Shown here piece after piece: positions 44,408-55,998 of a stretch of 64,000 bases of DNA (its first letter is position 1; every line of letters starts with the position of its first letter). The stretch is from Amoebophrya sp. A120 (taxonomy: Eukaryota > Sar > Dinophyceae > Syndiniales > Amoebophryaceae). The DNA is taken from contig CAJINV010000002.1 in NCBI GenBank assembly GCA_905178155.1, positions 12,964,480-13,028,479 on the forward strand, read 5' to 3'. The notes beneath the pieces are model-generated. The model was not told where the DNA came from. It did no database searches and saw only the letters and a program-made list of their open reading frames with translations. Made by a program: the position numbers and the translations under genes.

Positions 44408-45450
44408 CCGCCAGGCGGGCGCGTGCGCGGGTGCTTATGAGTTCGCCTGCTCGCGCGTGTTAGTACGTTGGGGCGCCGCCAACTTTGTTTCCGACCGAAG
44501 AATGCTCCCCCGAAAAAATTTCAGAACCGCCTCGGGTTCTTGGTTGTGGCAGGCTCTTCCTTGGCGGCTCCACCAAAACACGCCCGCCGCGTAGCGTGGC
44601 GAGGCGGCCAGCCCGTCCGGTGGGCAGGCTTCTTTGCCTGGGCCAGCCTGCTTCCTCGCGCGCGCGCTTGGGCGCGCCGGCAAGCTGTTGAAGCCCCGCA
44701 AAAATTCAGAAGCGGCTCGGGTTCTTGGTTGCGGCCCCCTGTGGCGCAACCAAGAGAGAAGCAACCTGCCGGCCCGCCAGGCGGGCGAATGCTTAAGAGT
44801 TCGCCCGCTGCTTATGAGTTCGCCTGCTCGCGCGCATTCGTTGGGACGCCGCCAAGTTGCCGCAGCGCGCTGCTTCTACAAAATTTCAGAACTGCCTCGG
44901 GTTCTTGGTTTCTTTCGGCCCTTGGCGGCACCACCAAAACACGCCCGCCGCCCGCGCAGCGCGGCGAGGAGGCGGGCTAGCCCGTCTGGTGGGCCGGCAG
45001 TTGTGCTTGGGCCAGCCTGCTCGCGCGCGCCGGCAAAGAAGCTGCTGCAGCTCTGCAAAAATTCTGAAGCGCTTCGGATTCTTGGTGGCTTGTGGCCCCC
45101 TGTGGCGCAACCAATAGAGACGCAAGCGGCCGGCCCGCGAGGCGGGCCGGCGAATGTTTATGCGCCCGCCTGCTCGCGCGCGTTCGTTGGGGCGCCGCCA
45201 AGGTGCCGAAGCCTGGCAAAATTTCAGAACCGCCCGGGGTTCTTGGTTGCGGCCCTCGGCGGCTCCACCAAAAAACGCCCGCAGCGCGGCGAGGCAGGCG
45301 GCCAGCCCGCCCGGTGGGCAGGAAGTTGCGCCCGGGTCAACCTGCTCGCCCGCGCGCGTGCGGGCGCGCCGGCAGGTTGTTGAAGCTTTGCAAAAATTCA
45401 GAAGCGCCCCGGATTCTTGTTTCTGGCCGATTCCCTCCGAGCATGCAGGC
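44408..45450. repeat. Diverged right-edge units of the 358-bp satellite
   Basis: Landmarks recur with growing divergence: GTTAGTACGTTGGGGCGCCGCC and AAAAAATTTCAGAACCGCC near 44460-44530, then shorter, more mutated units near 44820-45060 and 45170-45420. The last recognisable half-unit ends near CAGAAGCGCCCCGGATTCTTG. Increasing divergence away from a uniform core is the usual pattern of a satellite edge. Confidence 0.85.
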
Positions 45451-46979
45451 AGCGAAGAGAGGGCGCACCTAGAGCGATAGCGTGGCAAAAGAGCAGACAG
45501 AGGAACCCAAAGAAATGAAAATCGCGAAGAGATCGCAAAGCAAAGCAAGAAGACTAGCCTGCGCATTGAGGGCGTAAAGCAGCGACGCCCATAGTAGATA
45601 GAAGGTTGACCGCAGCAAAGTGGTTGGCCTGGGAGAAGCTTCGTCTCACTAAGAAGAAGTAGCCGGACATTGCTTGGGGTGAGTGTGTTTTTCCTCTTCG
45701 ACGCCGTAGGCTGTTGTCTTTAGGCAGCGCCTGACCTTTCGCTGATACATGGCCTGCGATGGTTTGACTGGTGGATAGGGCGGGCAGGTGGTTGACTGGT
45801 TGACTAGAGCACTAGTGTAGGCAATTAGACCAGAGGATAACACACAGCACGTGGCCAGTTCCTGGCTCACCTGTCTGATAGCTTTTAAAGCTATCGAAGA
45901 AACTTGCGCTCGTCTACTATTCTTTCAGAAAAAAAGTCAAAAGCAAGAACCTCGCTGCAGTCTGGGACTTTAACTCATTGCCGTGATTTATTTCCTACGC
46001 AGACTTCGTCGTGTGTTCAATCAAGAAAGCACGCACGTCGTCTTGCATTATTGACCTCCCAAAACATTCCAAACTTGAGAGCGAAACTTATTCAGTCGCC
46101 TTCATTTTCGATGAGGGTTCCGGTTCGGCTTTCACCTGAGCTGACCGATGCGAATCCGTATCACCAACGACAGAGCCTCCGCTTTCCATCGTCGATTTTT
46201 ATTCATTGTTCGCTAGCGCCAGGATGCTTTCATCTAGGTTGAGATCAAGGGTGGGAATAACTTGAAGTGTAGTCGGGGATGTTGATGCGTCATGTATATC
46301 GTCAGCATTTGATATTGAATTTGGGAAGTCGACGCTTTTGAATCGTAGTCGTACGCAGAGCGAGATTACACGGGTTTCAAAGCAACGGCATATTTTATAG
46401 ATCGCGTAGAAATCGCTCACACGTGGGGAGTTTAGTCTTCGATCTTTCCCTTTTCGATTTCCTTGTGGCTAGGTCGTCGCTCTTCGATTCCGGATGTGGT
46501 TAAGTACTTATACATTAGACCAAAGCCTCAGGATCGGGCTACAAGTACTAAACAATAACGGACGAAACAGATCCATCTGTGTTTCTACACCCCTGGATGT
46601 CTTAAAAGAGTCACTTAGTAGATAGCAACCCTTGTAGAGGTTTCCTCCTCCCTCCTGTAACGATCAATAACGATGGAAAAAAGTAGACGACGAATGAGTA
46701 TAGATAGCCGCCCAAACCCAATGCTCGTCAATTTTTTTCTTTTAAAGGCTGATATTAAACTACAGCAGAAATGAAGGCTTCGACGTTATATCGCTGTTTC
46801 CGCTCATCTACTTGATTGTCTTCAACACGGTTGTTTGACGTGGACGCGGTGCGGTTTAGTGCTCACGGAGGGTCACTGCCGATAGAAGAACTCTCATTCA
46901 ATCCCACGTGAGTAGCTCCTGCACACGCAAGAACCTTACAGGTTTGACGTAGCGCACAAAAACAAGGAAAAAGACGAGG
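45451..46979. other. Intergenic DNA, no supported gene
   Basis: Mixed composition. A minus-strand frame at 46199-46420 and another short one near 46090-46190 have acceptable amino-acid composition but no start, splice or motif support. A CCTTACAG acceptor-like site at about 46940 could be 5'-UTR splicing for the gene that follows. Confidence 0.5.
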
Positions 46980-48358
46980 ATGCAGTTCGTTGCCGCTACG
47001 CTTGTTAGCACAGGCTTTTGCCTCATAGCGCGACATCTGTCCGAAGACGTGGAGAACCCTCCAAAGGCAGTAAAACCAGCAGGGTTGCCCCTACCCCGCA
47101 TCCACGCCGGAGAGCATCACCACACGAATGGAGGAGGTGACAATGGTCACACAGAGACCGATGCTTCTCTGCTGGCAGCGCGAACCCAGGTCGGCGTCTC
47201 AACCACCGAAGACGATGGCTCCGAGCAAAACCTACAAGACTCAAACGACAAAAGAAAAATGGCTTCCGCGGTGCTGAACGAGACGGGTCACATCACGATT
47301 TCCGGACAGAAAAATACAGGAGTTGTTGGTCGTGCAGGAATACTAACCAGAGACGAGCCGGTGAACTGGGACGACACCCACAGCAAAACGTCGGGCCCGG
47401 CGACCGGGGAACAGTTTTCGGAGCCACACGTCATGCAGAATGGTGCTGATCATCATCATTCTGATTTGCGAGCACACCCGTTCGAGAGTCGGAGCATCGG
47501 CATGACAGTCAGTCAAGAAAAAGAGAGTAGTGGCACCTACGTCGGTCAATCATCTCCTGTTGCTGCTCCTGGTGGGTCAAAGCAACGCATGGAAGACACG
47601 GTGAAAGAAGAGATCACGCAAAGGGGCGAGCAACGCGACGCGGGGACTTTCACGAATATCCGTATTGCTGAGCGTGCTCTCGTCAATATCTCCACCGTAC
47701 TCACTGAAGTCGAAATGCCCAGAATGAGCAGGAGTGTTGTCGTACCACCTAGTACCTTCGGCTCTCTGCGTCGAGCTTTTCCTCCTCCGTCTTCGCCAAT
47801 CTTTCCTGACCGCGACCAGAAAAATGAAGAAGTAGAGGACACGGCGCAACACAGGAGCGACGTCATGCCCATGTATGATGGCTTGGAAAGGACGGCGCAT
47901 CGCGGTGGCGACCACAACCAGAGCAGACACAGTCCAAACACCACCGACACTCTACATGTTGCACAGAGGTCGACTGTTGAGCTGAAAAGCAACACGAGCT
48001 GCACGTCCACGCTTGCGGACAAACTCACGCTGGTGTTGGACGAAGAGGTTGCTCCTGCGAGTTCGCACCATCGCATACTGCAAGCAAATGTCACCTGCGG
48101 CCGCTCCTTGGATGCGAACTTCTCCGCTCGCCGTAGCTGCATCAATGATACGCAGCTGAAAACGCAAATTCCCTTGGCGTTCGGGGAGGGTGCCACTGCG
48201 AATCGGACGAGCTGCCAAGTCGAGAACGCAGTCGCTCCCTCCACTGCGAATTGCGGTAGCAGTAACGAAAGTACTACGTTGCAGATCATCGTCGACCAGA
48301 ATACAACCCTGCTGCATGGTGAGCACGCGCCTCCGAAAGCGGGGCTGCAACAAAGCAG
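46980..48358 (+). CDS. Secreted or membrane glycoprotein of unknown family, exon 1
   Basis: The open frame from ATG 46980 starts MQFVAATLVSTGFCLIARHLS, a credible signal peptide. It continues as a polar, Ser/Thr/Asn-rich chain with about ten N-x-S/T sequons (NETG, NIST, NTTD, NTSC, NVTC, NFSA, NDTQ, NRTS, NEST, NTTL) and a His-rich patch near residue 40. That suits a glycosylated ectodomain. The frame can be read to a stop at 48413, but CAAAGCAG|GTATTG at 48358 joins in phase to an exon at 49428 that supplies a membrane span. I do not recognise the family. A long minus-strand frame at 47546-48418 is a shadow. Confidence 0.55.
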
Positions 48359-49427
48359 GTATTGCCTACGTACGGACTTTCTTACTTCACAAGCCGTGCG
48401 CTCTTTCGATTGATTCACTCATATTTGGTGCGTAGGTTCAATCCAATCGGATCGGCATCTTTCGCAATCTGTGTTGTGGTGTCGCGCGTCGCAGCTGCAG
48501 CGCGCCTGCTCGTCCATGCGCCGAGGGGTTGCCACACGCCACGCGCCCTTCTTTCCATTATTCTTTTCGTCGTCGAGATTAGCTCTCTCCCCTCTTTCAA
48601 ACTTCACCTTATTTCATGCAAATTCGCCGGCGCGTGCCAAGCTTTCACTTTATTCTTTTCGTTGTCCTCATCTTTCTGCACAGCCCTGGAGCGAGTGTGT
48701 GGCAGCATGCGACGTGTGGGGCTTGCTAGCTGGAGTGTGTGTGCGTGCGTGCCGCCGCCTCCTCCTGGCAGCTACCTAATATCTGCAAGGCGTGGGGATC
48801 AGTTTTCGCCGCAGCACGGCCTCGCAGTGTTTCAAGCAGAGGCGCAAGACCCGAGGCTGCTTGCTTTTGTTTTTTGAGCGTTTGCGAACTGTGTTTATGT
48901 GCACTACCCCTTTGGGATTTTGCTTTTCAGTATATTTATCTACTCTTATATACTCCGTCCAAAGCCAACCTCTGCAATGAATACTATACGCAAAGGCAAG
49001 GCGAAAACTATAACTAATTATAACGCGCAGCCGGTGCGCGCTATTGCCCCTGCTGCAGTCGGCGTCGCCAAAAAAAAAAAGCTTGCAGCGCTTGACCTCG
49101 TTTCGCTATTCACCGATACATGTCGATATCCTGGGCTCGACATATTTACACTCAGCGAAAGCATGCCCCCATCCCCATCGCCTAAGGAAGAGGAGGAGAA
49201 AGAGAGGAGGAACTAGAGGAGTAATCCTCAGGCACATAGATAGCACCTCGCTGCACATCTGAAAGAAATTGTGAAACAGGTGAAGAACAATAACAAAACT
49301 CACTCAGATTACGCAGAAGCCCAGTCAGCAGTCAGTCACGCCAAGGCAAGCGAGCTCTTGGTTGCTTCGCGTTCGCTGCCTCTCTCTGTATAATTTCTGG
49401 GTTAATTATCACTCACGTACTTCTCAG
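48359..49427 (+). other. Proposed intron between ectodomain and membrane-span exons
   Basis: About 1.07 kb from GTATTG to ACTTCTCAG. It contains pyrimidine-rich DNA and ORFs of low quality. The donor is moderate, and a stronger-looking GTGAGC lies at 48319, but only the 48358 donor puts the downstream transmembrane frame in phase. Confidence 0.35.
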
Positions 49428-49974
49428 GTCCGTCGATGAAGATGCAGCATCCCCGCCAGTTTGTTCCTCGGCAGTGTCATTCATCCTCATGTCCGTGTGC
49501 GGTTCTTGCGTCTTGCTATTTCTCGTCTTTTACTTGCTACTATCTACGATGCAGGATGAGAACAATTTCCCACCGAGCCGTAGCTGCACTTCTGACGAAC
49601 TGGCCTTGCAGTTGCCGGCAGTGGCGCATAACGCTGTTGTTATCCCGTCGAACAATTCCGGCAGTGTTGAGTCTATTTCCCCTTCTACATCTGCAGCCGC
49701 GTCGCTTGTCCTGGCGCCCGCGAAACGTTGTTCGGCCCCGCCCGACAGAACCACATCCAGTTCAACCGCGAGAGCAACAAAGGCGACGTCGGTGCGGAAC
49801 GAATACAGTGCGGGGCCGCAGTCGTTACTGGGCGAACAAAACACATCAGGCACGGGATTGCTGTCGCCTCCAGACCGACCATCGCCATCTGCTCGCGGTC
49901 CAAGTATTGGACGACGGGAGGCCAAGCAGCAAGAAACCGCGAGCGCCCGTCGTTTTCTATCCTTTGCACATTGA
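49428..49974 (+). CDS. Proposed exon 2: transmembrane segment and cytoplasmic tail
   Basis: After the acceptor CTTCTCAG the frame reads SVDEDAASPPVCSSAVSFILMSVCGSCVLLFLVFYLLLSTMQDENN, with one strong membrane span of about 22 residues. A Ser/Pro/Thr-rich tail follows, ending at TGA 49972-49974. Joined to 46980-48358 the protein would be about 641 residues with signal peptide, glycosylated ectodomain, single span near residue 480 and tail. If the exons are not joined, an ATG at 49489 could start a small membrane protein by itself. Confidence 0.45.
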
Positions 49975-51161
49975 TAACGATATGTCGACAAGCAAGACGT
50001 GTGTCATTATTGAAGTGCTAGTGCTAAGATGAAGGATAGTATGCCTATGACTCTGCCCTTTGTGAGTCAAAAACTTCGGAAATTGTGCATGGCTACTTAC
50101 AGCAAATGTATACCAAAATTGAAAAAGTGCGGCTTGGTTTGCAATATAGATATACTTATGATGCAGACCAGCAGATCGCTTCGTCTGTAAATGTGTGTAA
50201 AAGCGCCCAACAAACAAGACGAAACGCTAAAGAAGTAAAAGACGGCACAACCATCGAGAAAGAAGCACGCGCGCGGCCCGCCTTTTCCTGGCGAAGAACG
50301 TCGGCGGGGCCGGCGCCGCGCTTCGCAGGACCAGACGCACCCCTTTGGACGGCCGCAGCTACGTGCAGCACAGCCCCAGCATCCCAATCTTTTGAAGAAT
50401 CCTGGGCCGCCTGCGCACATTCCTTGACCCAGCAGCATCGACCGCCCCCCCTCCAGCATGATTGCCGGAGGTGGCGGGCCGGGAACGGCGGGCCGGACCC
50501 TGTGGGCGTCACCCCGGCTGGTCTGGTGAAACCAAATGGCCGGCGGTCCTGGGGCATGCCCGACGTGCGCCGCCGGGCGAAAGGTCGGGCGCGGTGTGGC
50601 TGGTGGGATTGCCGGAGGCGCACATCGGGCGCGCCGGACCAGCGCTGCGCCATTGGATGCCCGCCCCGCCTCCTCCTGGAGATGCGGACTTCGACAGGCC
50701 TGGCCATTCCGCCAGACCAGGCCTGAAGATCCAGCAAACAAGCGAATGGGTGGACGGGCCTGCCTGCGACGGGCAAGCCCTTTATTCCACCAGTCCAGGC
50801 CTGGGCACTCCGAATGCGTGGACGGGTGGGCTGGCGCGCGACCGAAAGCAGAAAAAGGCGCCACCACAATTGTCATTTTTCGTTTCAACTTTATCAAGCA
50901 TAAATCTAATGCCTGGAGAGGTAAGTGGAGGCCGAGAATGACCGACGGCGCGATCAAAGTAAAGGCAAAAGGAAAAGAAGTCTGCGGGGAGCTGACTTCC
51001 ACGCCGCTTTTTCCTTTACGTGGGTGCCCCCCCGCCTTTCGTCTTCGGCGCCCAGCTTTTTGTTTTTGGTCTTGATTTTTTTTTTCGCTACTCTCTATGA
51101 GATATTTGTTGTTTCTTCGAGTCTGGATTTGCAGAATGTCATCTATTCAAACATCCAATAA
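49975..51161. other. Intergenic DNA with a GC-rich island (about 50240-50860)
   Basis: The island is much richer in GC than its surroundings, with recurring CCAGGCCTG and GGGCCTGCC strings and long overlapping ORFs on both strands (to 301 codons). These look like by-products of composition. I found no terminal repeats or duplication to define it as an element. Confidence 0.45.
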
Positions 51162-51749
51162 ATGCGCCTGATGCTATGTTATCGATTCCAAAATGGAGTG
51201 TTGCTTGGCCCCATATATTTTTGCGCAGGACATTGGGTTCGCGAAAGTACACGCAACGTTGTGGGGGCCGCTTCCGTTGTTACACACTTGGAACAAACGG
51301 AGGACAGCGTGGAAGTTGAAGATGATGAAGAACAACAAGTTGCTGACGCCCGCCACGACGTCGAAAGTACCGGCGAGGAGGCGCGCAGAGGAATATCGGC
51401 GACCGGCTGCAGTCCGAGCAGCGACATAGAGTTTGGTCCCATTTTTCTCCAAGACAAGCCTGTTACCAAGACGACAACGACTTCATCGTCAGCAATGCTC
51501 TGCTCGACCTCCAGCTCCAAGAATAGCGTGCAACACTCCTCGTCTTCGTCAAAGACGTTCTCTACTGTCGAGGACGCTAGTGTTACTGAGCAGCGGGACG
51601 ACGTGGGCACCAGTCCGATATTGGACGAAAATCAGGAACGTCAGGAGGTAGAGGAAACTTTTGCGTTCGGACTCGGAGGATCTGCTTTGCAGGAATTGCA
51701 GTATTCGAAATATGGAAGGAAAAGCGCAATGCGTTCTGGTTCTCGATGA
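51162..51749 (+). CDS. Hypothetical acidic Ser/Thr-rich protein or exon (195 codons)
   Basis: An ATG-started frame with an ordered composition: a short hydrophobic N-terminus (MRLMLCYRFQNGVLLGPIYF), an acidic segment (EQTEDSVEVEDDEEQQ), a Thr/Ser run (KTTTTSSSAMLCSTSSSK) and a Glu-rich end. The hydrophobic start may be intron sequence, since TTTTGCGCAG|GACATT at about 51229 is a plausible acceptor. No family recognised. Confidence 0.4.
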   Translation: MRLMLCYRFQNGVLLGPIYFCAGHWVRESTRNVVGAASVVTHLEQTEDSVEVEDDEEQQVADARHDVESTGEEARRGISATGCSPSSDIEFGPIFLQDKPVTKTTTTSSSAMLCSTSSSKNSVQHSSSSSKTFSTVEDASVTEQRDDVGTSPILDENQERQEVEETFAFGLGGSALQELQYSKYGRKSAMRSGSR

Positions 51750-52871
51750 TCGTTATGCATGGATTCCTATTATTTGGTCACACAGGAACAACAGCTCTTT
51801 CTGCATTTTGCAGGAAGCTTGGCTGACTCTATTGCTTGATTTCAATTTCCGAAATGGTCTACATCCAGCTCTGCCTGATAACGGCGGAAGGAAAGGTTTT
51901 CGCGGCAATGATCATCAGCCTCTCCGTTATTCTACTTGCGACCTTCGTTTCAAATGAAGCTGCGCGCGTAGGATTTGCATTTTGATTTTCCATGGCGACC
52001 ACTTCTTTCCGGTTTTTTTCCCTCATTTACGATTTTTCTCTCCTCTTTTCCTTGCTAGAAAGATACCTACGGCAGGGGCTGGATTTTTTCAGCCCCGTGC
52101 GCGTTAGATGTCGTGTAGAATACTATCGCATTTATCCTGTACACTCTGAGAGTAGAGAGAATCTAAGTAGTCCATCGGTGGGAGGGGCGGGTAGGAGATT
52201 GCAGACGTGCTCTTGTTCTTTCTTTCCGCGACAGGTATTTCGCTTTGTGAAAGAAGGCACAGCAAAATAAATAGGGAAACGCGTTTCCGGGTTGGTTTTT
52301 GTAGAGGTTTAGGGCTAGTAAGGTGGTCTGGTGCAGCTGGTTCCGGAAAACTGGATATAATTTCCGTTCCCCAGGAAGTTCAGGTACGTCTTGGCTACCG
52401 GGCTATGGTTTAATACGTGTAGCCTGTCTGATTCTCTGAAAGCTAGGCTCTTGCGTTTCCGCTGGAACTCCAAAGGTCGCACGCTGGGGCGACGTTATTT
52501 CTTATTTGCTGGCTGAAGAGCAGGCAGCGCGCCGCGGACCCGATCTGGGCGCCGTTGCTGATGAGGTGGCTGCTTCGGCTGACTCCAGTTGAGCGGTCGC
52601 TCACCGCTATAGGCTTTTGAGCGCCTGATACTCGACATGTTTTCACCGCTGCGCCTTTGGCCGTGCCCTGATACACATCATGCTTTTGAGCGTCCGTTTG
52701 TCTAAGGCGGACACTTACTCGTGGAAAACTCGGTAGAGCCCTGGCAGTTACTCGCCCACCTACTTGCCTGCTGATTTTCCATTGTGGCGCAAATGCTTTC
52801 CCATCTGTGAGTTCGTCTTTCCCCTCTAGTCGGCCGAACTCAGAGAATGATAATGGTCAGGCATGTGTAAG
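51750..52871. other. Intergenic or intronic DNA, no supported gene
   Basis: Short ORFs only. A segment at 52711-52775 resembles one at 63751-63815 (see repeat entry). Confidence 0.45.
52711..52775. repeat. Short dispersed repeat, copy 1 (ACTTACTCGTGGAAA family)
   Basis: GACACTTACTCGTGGAAAAC is followed about 30 bp later by GGCAGTTACTCGCCCACCTA. A second place, 63751-63815, has GACATTTACTCGTGGAAAG and GGCAATCGCTCACCTA with the same order and similar spacing. What it is remains unknown. Confidence 0.45.
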
Positions 52872-53431
52872 TTCTTGGCATTCAAATTTTTGACCGCATT
52901 GTGCTTTTTTCCTCCTATACCGAAAGCGAAAGCGTCATCGTTCCAGAGGAACAAACTGCGTCTAGCTACCACCAGAACTACGAGGAAGCAGAAAGCGCAA
53001 TTGGCCCAGTTGAGCAGACTTGGGTTCGCATGGCGGAGCACTGGGGCGGTCCTGATTTTCGCGACAAGTGTCGAGGAAGTGGTACAAATGAAGACCGCCA
53101 CCACCGGAATGAGTCACTTTGCCTGAAGTTTCCTCTGCTTTTTCCGAGGAACAACGGCGAAAAACTCACAAAAGAGTTTGATGGTGCTCTCTGGTCTATC
53201 TCCTGGGCCAAGGGACCAGGTGCGACGTCGCAACTTGTCATCCCGATCGACTGCGCGAAAATTCGCGGAGCGGCAGGCGATAGGGTGACGGTATTTCGCA
53301 AGCATACCCGCGGCACACCATCGCTCACCCTGAGCTTGACGGTGTATCAGATAAACGATGAAACGTTGGGCCCTGGCGCTGGGGCAAGCGTTATGCAGTG
53401 TGTTTGCTTTTCAAAAGTCCAGGTGGCTTAG
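52872..53431 (+). CDS. Coding exon of an unrecognised protein
   Basis: The frame is open from 52872 to TAG 53429-53431 and reads as ordinary protein, for example FDGALWSISWAKGPGATSQLVIPIDCAKIRGAAGDRVTVFRKHTRGTPSLTLSLTVYQIND. Alternating hydrophobic residues suggest beta-strands. No in-frame ATG lies near the beginning. The pyrimidine tract at 52901-52920 followed by AG near 52926-52932 suggests this is an internal or last exon starting about 52930. A possible donor CCAG|GTGGCT lies just before the stop. Confidence 0.45.
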
Positions 53432-54468
53432 CTCGTCAGGTGTTATTTTCCAGTACTTATCTTCATTAGCCTGATTATCCACGGTAAAATGGACGCCCAG
53501 TTCATTCAATGAGCCTCATTTTAACGCCGACGGAACTCCTACTGTCTGATGCATGTTCTGTTTTTAATTATTGTGTTCCTCATTGGACCACTGCCCGACG
53601 CCGTTCACACGCGTAATTCTAATTGGCTTCTCGTCTCACTATCATACACGGCCCGGAAGTGATATAATTATGCCACGACAAATCACAAAAGCCATATTTT
53701 AGTTTTACCGATACTTACAGAGTATGGAGCAGGCAGGCGCAGGGGCATTGACAAAGTCCACCTGAATATCGAAGCTACAGAAGCACGGCAAGGGGTTCGC
53801 AAAACCCGAAAAGCGCCAAAAAAAAACACCAATCATCAACGCTAATTACAGGTATGTCCGGAACACTATCATTGATCCCAGAAATTTTTTTAAAGCCTTA
53901 CTTTTAGTTTTACCTTGCCACGTCTCGTCAGGCTCTGTAGCCCAGAGTCGCCTGAAACTGGCTCGTTTGATTGTTGAAGATAAGTACTAGCAATATTCTA
54001 TCAGAAGAGCAAAATTGTTCGAGACTACGGAACTTGTTGATGTAGACTACAGCGAGTGAGGCAATCGATCATTCTCAACATACATCGTCTGAAGCTTAAT
54101 TGACTCTAATCGGAGAGGGATATGTTGTTTCTGCGTGCTTCGTGGATGTCATCGCATATCTCAGCAGAGTAGCGTTCTAAAAATTTTCGTTGTGTTTTCT
54201 TCGCTCCGGTTGCCGTAATGTACTTACTAAAACTTGTTAGTTTTTTGCCTCTGCAGTGCAATAATAATGGTATTTTTCTTTTGGCTTTATTTAACAAAAA
54301 TAATGCAAATCGGATTTACTACCGTCTTCTAGAATACCTTGCAAGTTCCATTGAAACAGACCTGAGAAGAACGATTCGCTGATTGCAAAGAATATTTCTT
54401 CACTTGAGGCGTGGAGGATTACACCACGATAAAAACATCTTGTCGTGTGCAAAGCATCGCCACGATTG

Positions 54469-54552
54469 AGTCGTGTGCCCGTGGTGCAAAGCATCGCGTT
54501 GTTCTCTGCCCCGGTCTATCGAGCTTGAGGGTAAGGGGCCACCGCCGCCGCA
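54469..54552. repeat. Dispersed repeat, copy 1 (CCCGTGGTGCAAAGC family)
   Basis: Shares GTCGTGTGCCCGTGGTGCAA and then AGC-TGCG-GTTC-TGCCCC-TCTA-CGAGC and GGCCACCGCCG with 60861-60940, in the same order and orientation. A partial extra copy of TCGTGTGCAAAGCATCGC lies just upstream at 54442. Confidence 0.75.
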
Positions 54553-55889
54553 CCCGTAACTACCTTACTAACTAACAGCGAGAAGGCATGACTTGACTTG
54601 ATCCGGCAACGAATCTGAGAGAGGTCTGATATGGTCTACTAGGGTGCGGTCGCCCTGTGTTTGTGACAACGAGAACTTCCTCGCAGGTCGGTAGTAACCA
54701 GTTTATGTCTGTGGTCGACCGCTTCTGCATCATGCTCATACTACAACAAGCATCAGCGTCCGTTGAGTAAATATCTTGACGGAGTTCGTTGTCGTATCTC
54801 TCCCCCCGCCGATGTGTTGCATCATCCGATAGGTCACTCATAGCTACCTCATTGGACCATGTTTGCCTCGCCTACATCTATACGATACGTGCAATTTTTT
54901 ACATTGCAGTTTCGAATTGTTGACAAACTAAGACCAGCATTGATTTTAGAATCTCGCGCTGAACGGTTGGGTTCGTCCGGTTGTTTTGGATTCTTCTGAT
55001 CGCAAGTCAAGCACTTCATTTTTGTATGGCGACACTTTTGCCGTATATTTGCTAAGAAAGTAACGCCGGTTCGATGAAAGCATTTTATCCTCTGATCGTG
55101 TGGATGCAAGTTTCGTCGTCGACTCAAGAGCAACAGAGATAGTGCTCCATCTAGATGGAAGTTGTCGCCATCGTAGTAAACCCTCGTGATCGTTGTCGTG
55201 ATCGAAGTAAGCGTTTATTGGGATATTTATGCCGAATTCCAACATGATCGTGGGTATAAGTATTTATATTTTCTGGTCGTGAGCAGTCGCAGGGTGACAT
55301 CACAAATTTTATCGTCGAACGATCGCCGGCTGCTGATGTCACTTCGACAAATGGCAGTCATCGGTATCATGATGAGTCGTCGATGATGTCGCGCCGAAAA
55401 TCGGTAGGGTGGACTTTCCGTGATGATCTATCATCTGTCATCAATTTCCATATACTCACTTCGAAAAAGATGAATTAAGTACTTACAGCAGAAGTAACAA
55501 ACCGTGCCAGCTTCTTCGTCCTTATCAACTTCAACGCAGCACATCGACCACCATGGCACTTACAACTCAAATACTCGCTATCAACCATGAAAACGACGTA
55601 GGTGTCTGGAGTGTTGAATCAATCCGCGTCGCCCCTCGAAGCAGTTAGGTTTGTTTTTCTACTTTACCCACAAAGAGGCGCATGTTGTTTTTCTACTTTA
55701 CACAGTTAATGTTGGATAAATGACGGAAAAACCCTGAACGGCGTTGCTGCGTGCGTCCTACTAGTCCATCAGACCAGTAGTAGCGTAAGCTTCAGGCCGC
55801 GGCACGATGGAGCCCGAAACAGGGATTATATCCAAAATTGAGAAAGCTCGCCGCGTACACGTACTACTGCAGCACTACAACATTCGCTT

Positions 55890-55998
55890 ATATGTATCAT
55901 GGGCTAGTATTGCATTAAACACAGAACAACGTAGCACATAAATATGCGCGCTAGGACGTTCTGTCTTTAATGCAATACTAGCCCATAATGATATGTAT
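55890..55998. mobile_element. 93-bp foldback (MITE-like) element with 8-bp target duplication
   Basis: The arms 55899-55927 and 55958-55986 (29 nt, one mismatch; core ATGGGCTAGTATTGCATTAA) surround a 30-nt loop. The element, 55898-55990, is flanked by the direct repeat ATATGTAT at 55890-55897 and 55991-55998. It has no coding capacity. Confidence 0.8.

Noticed and set aside
40270-45566. Repeated ORFs of 74, 163, 176 and up to 326 codons in the satellite
   Set aside because: They recur with the 358-bp period on both strands and in several frames, and are products of repeat composition.
46090-46420. Minus-strand gene fragments (frames ending ...SILALANNE and ...SSKMKATE)
   Set aside because: Composition is tolerable, but there are no consistent start, splice or motif signals and the two frames do not join.
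50097-51002. 301-codon minus-strand ORF over the GC-rich island
   Set aside because: It overlaps equally long plus-strand ORFs, is Pro/Arg/Gly-rich as expected from composition, and has no motif.
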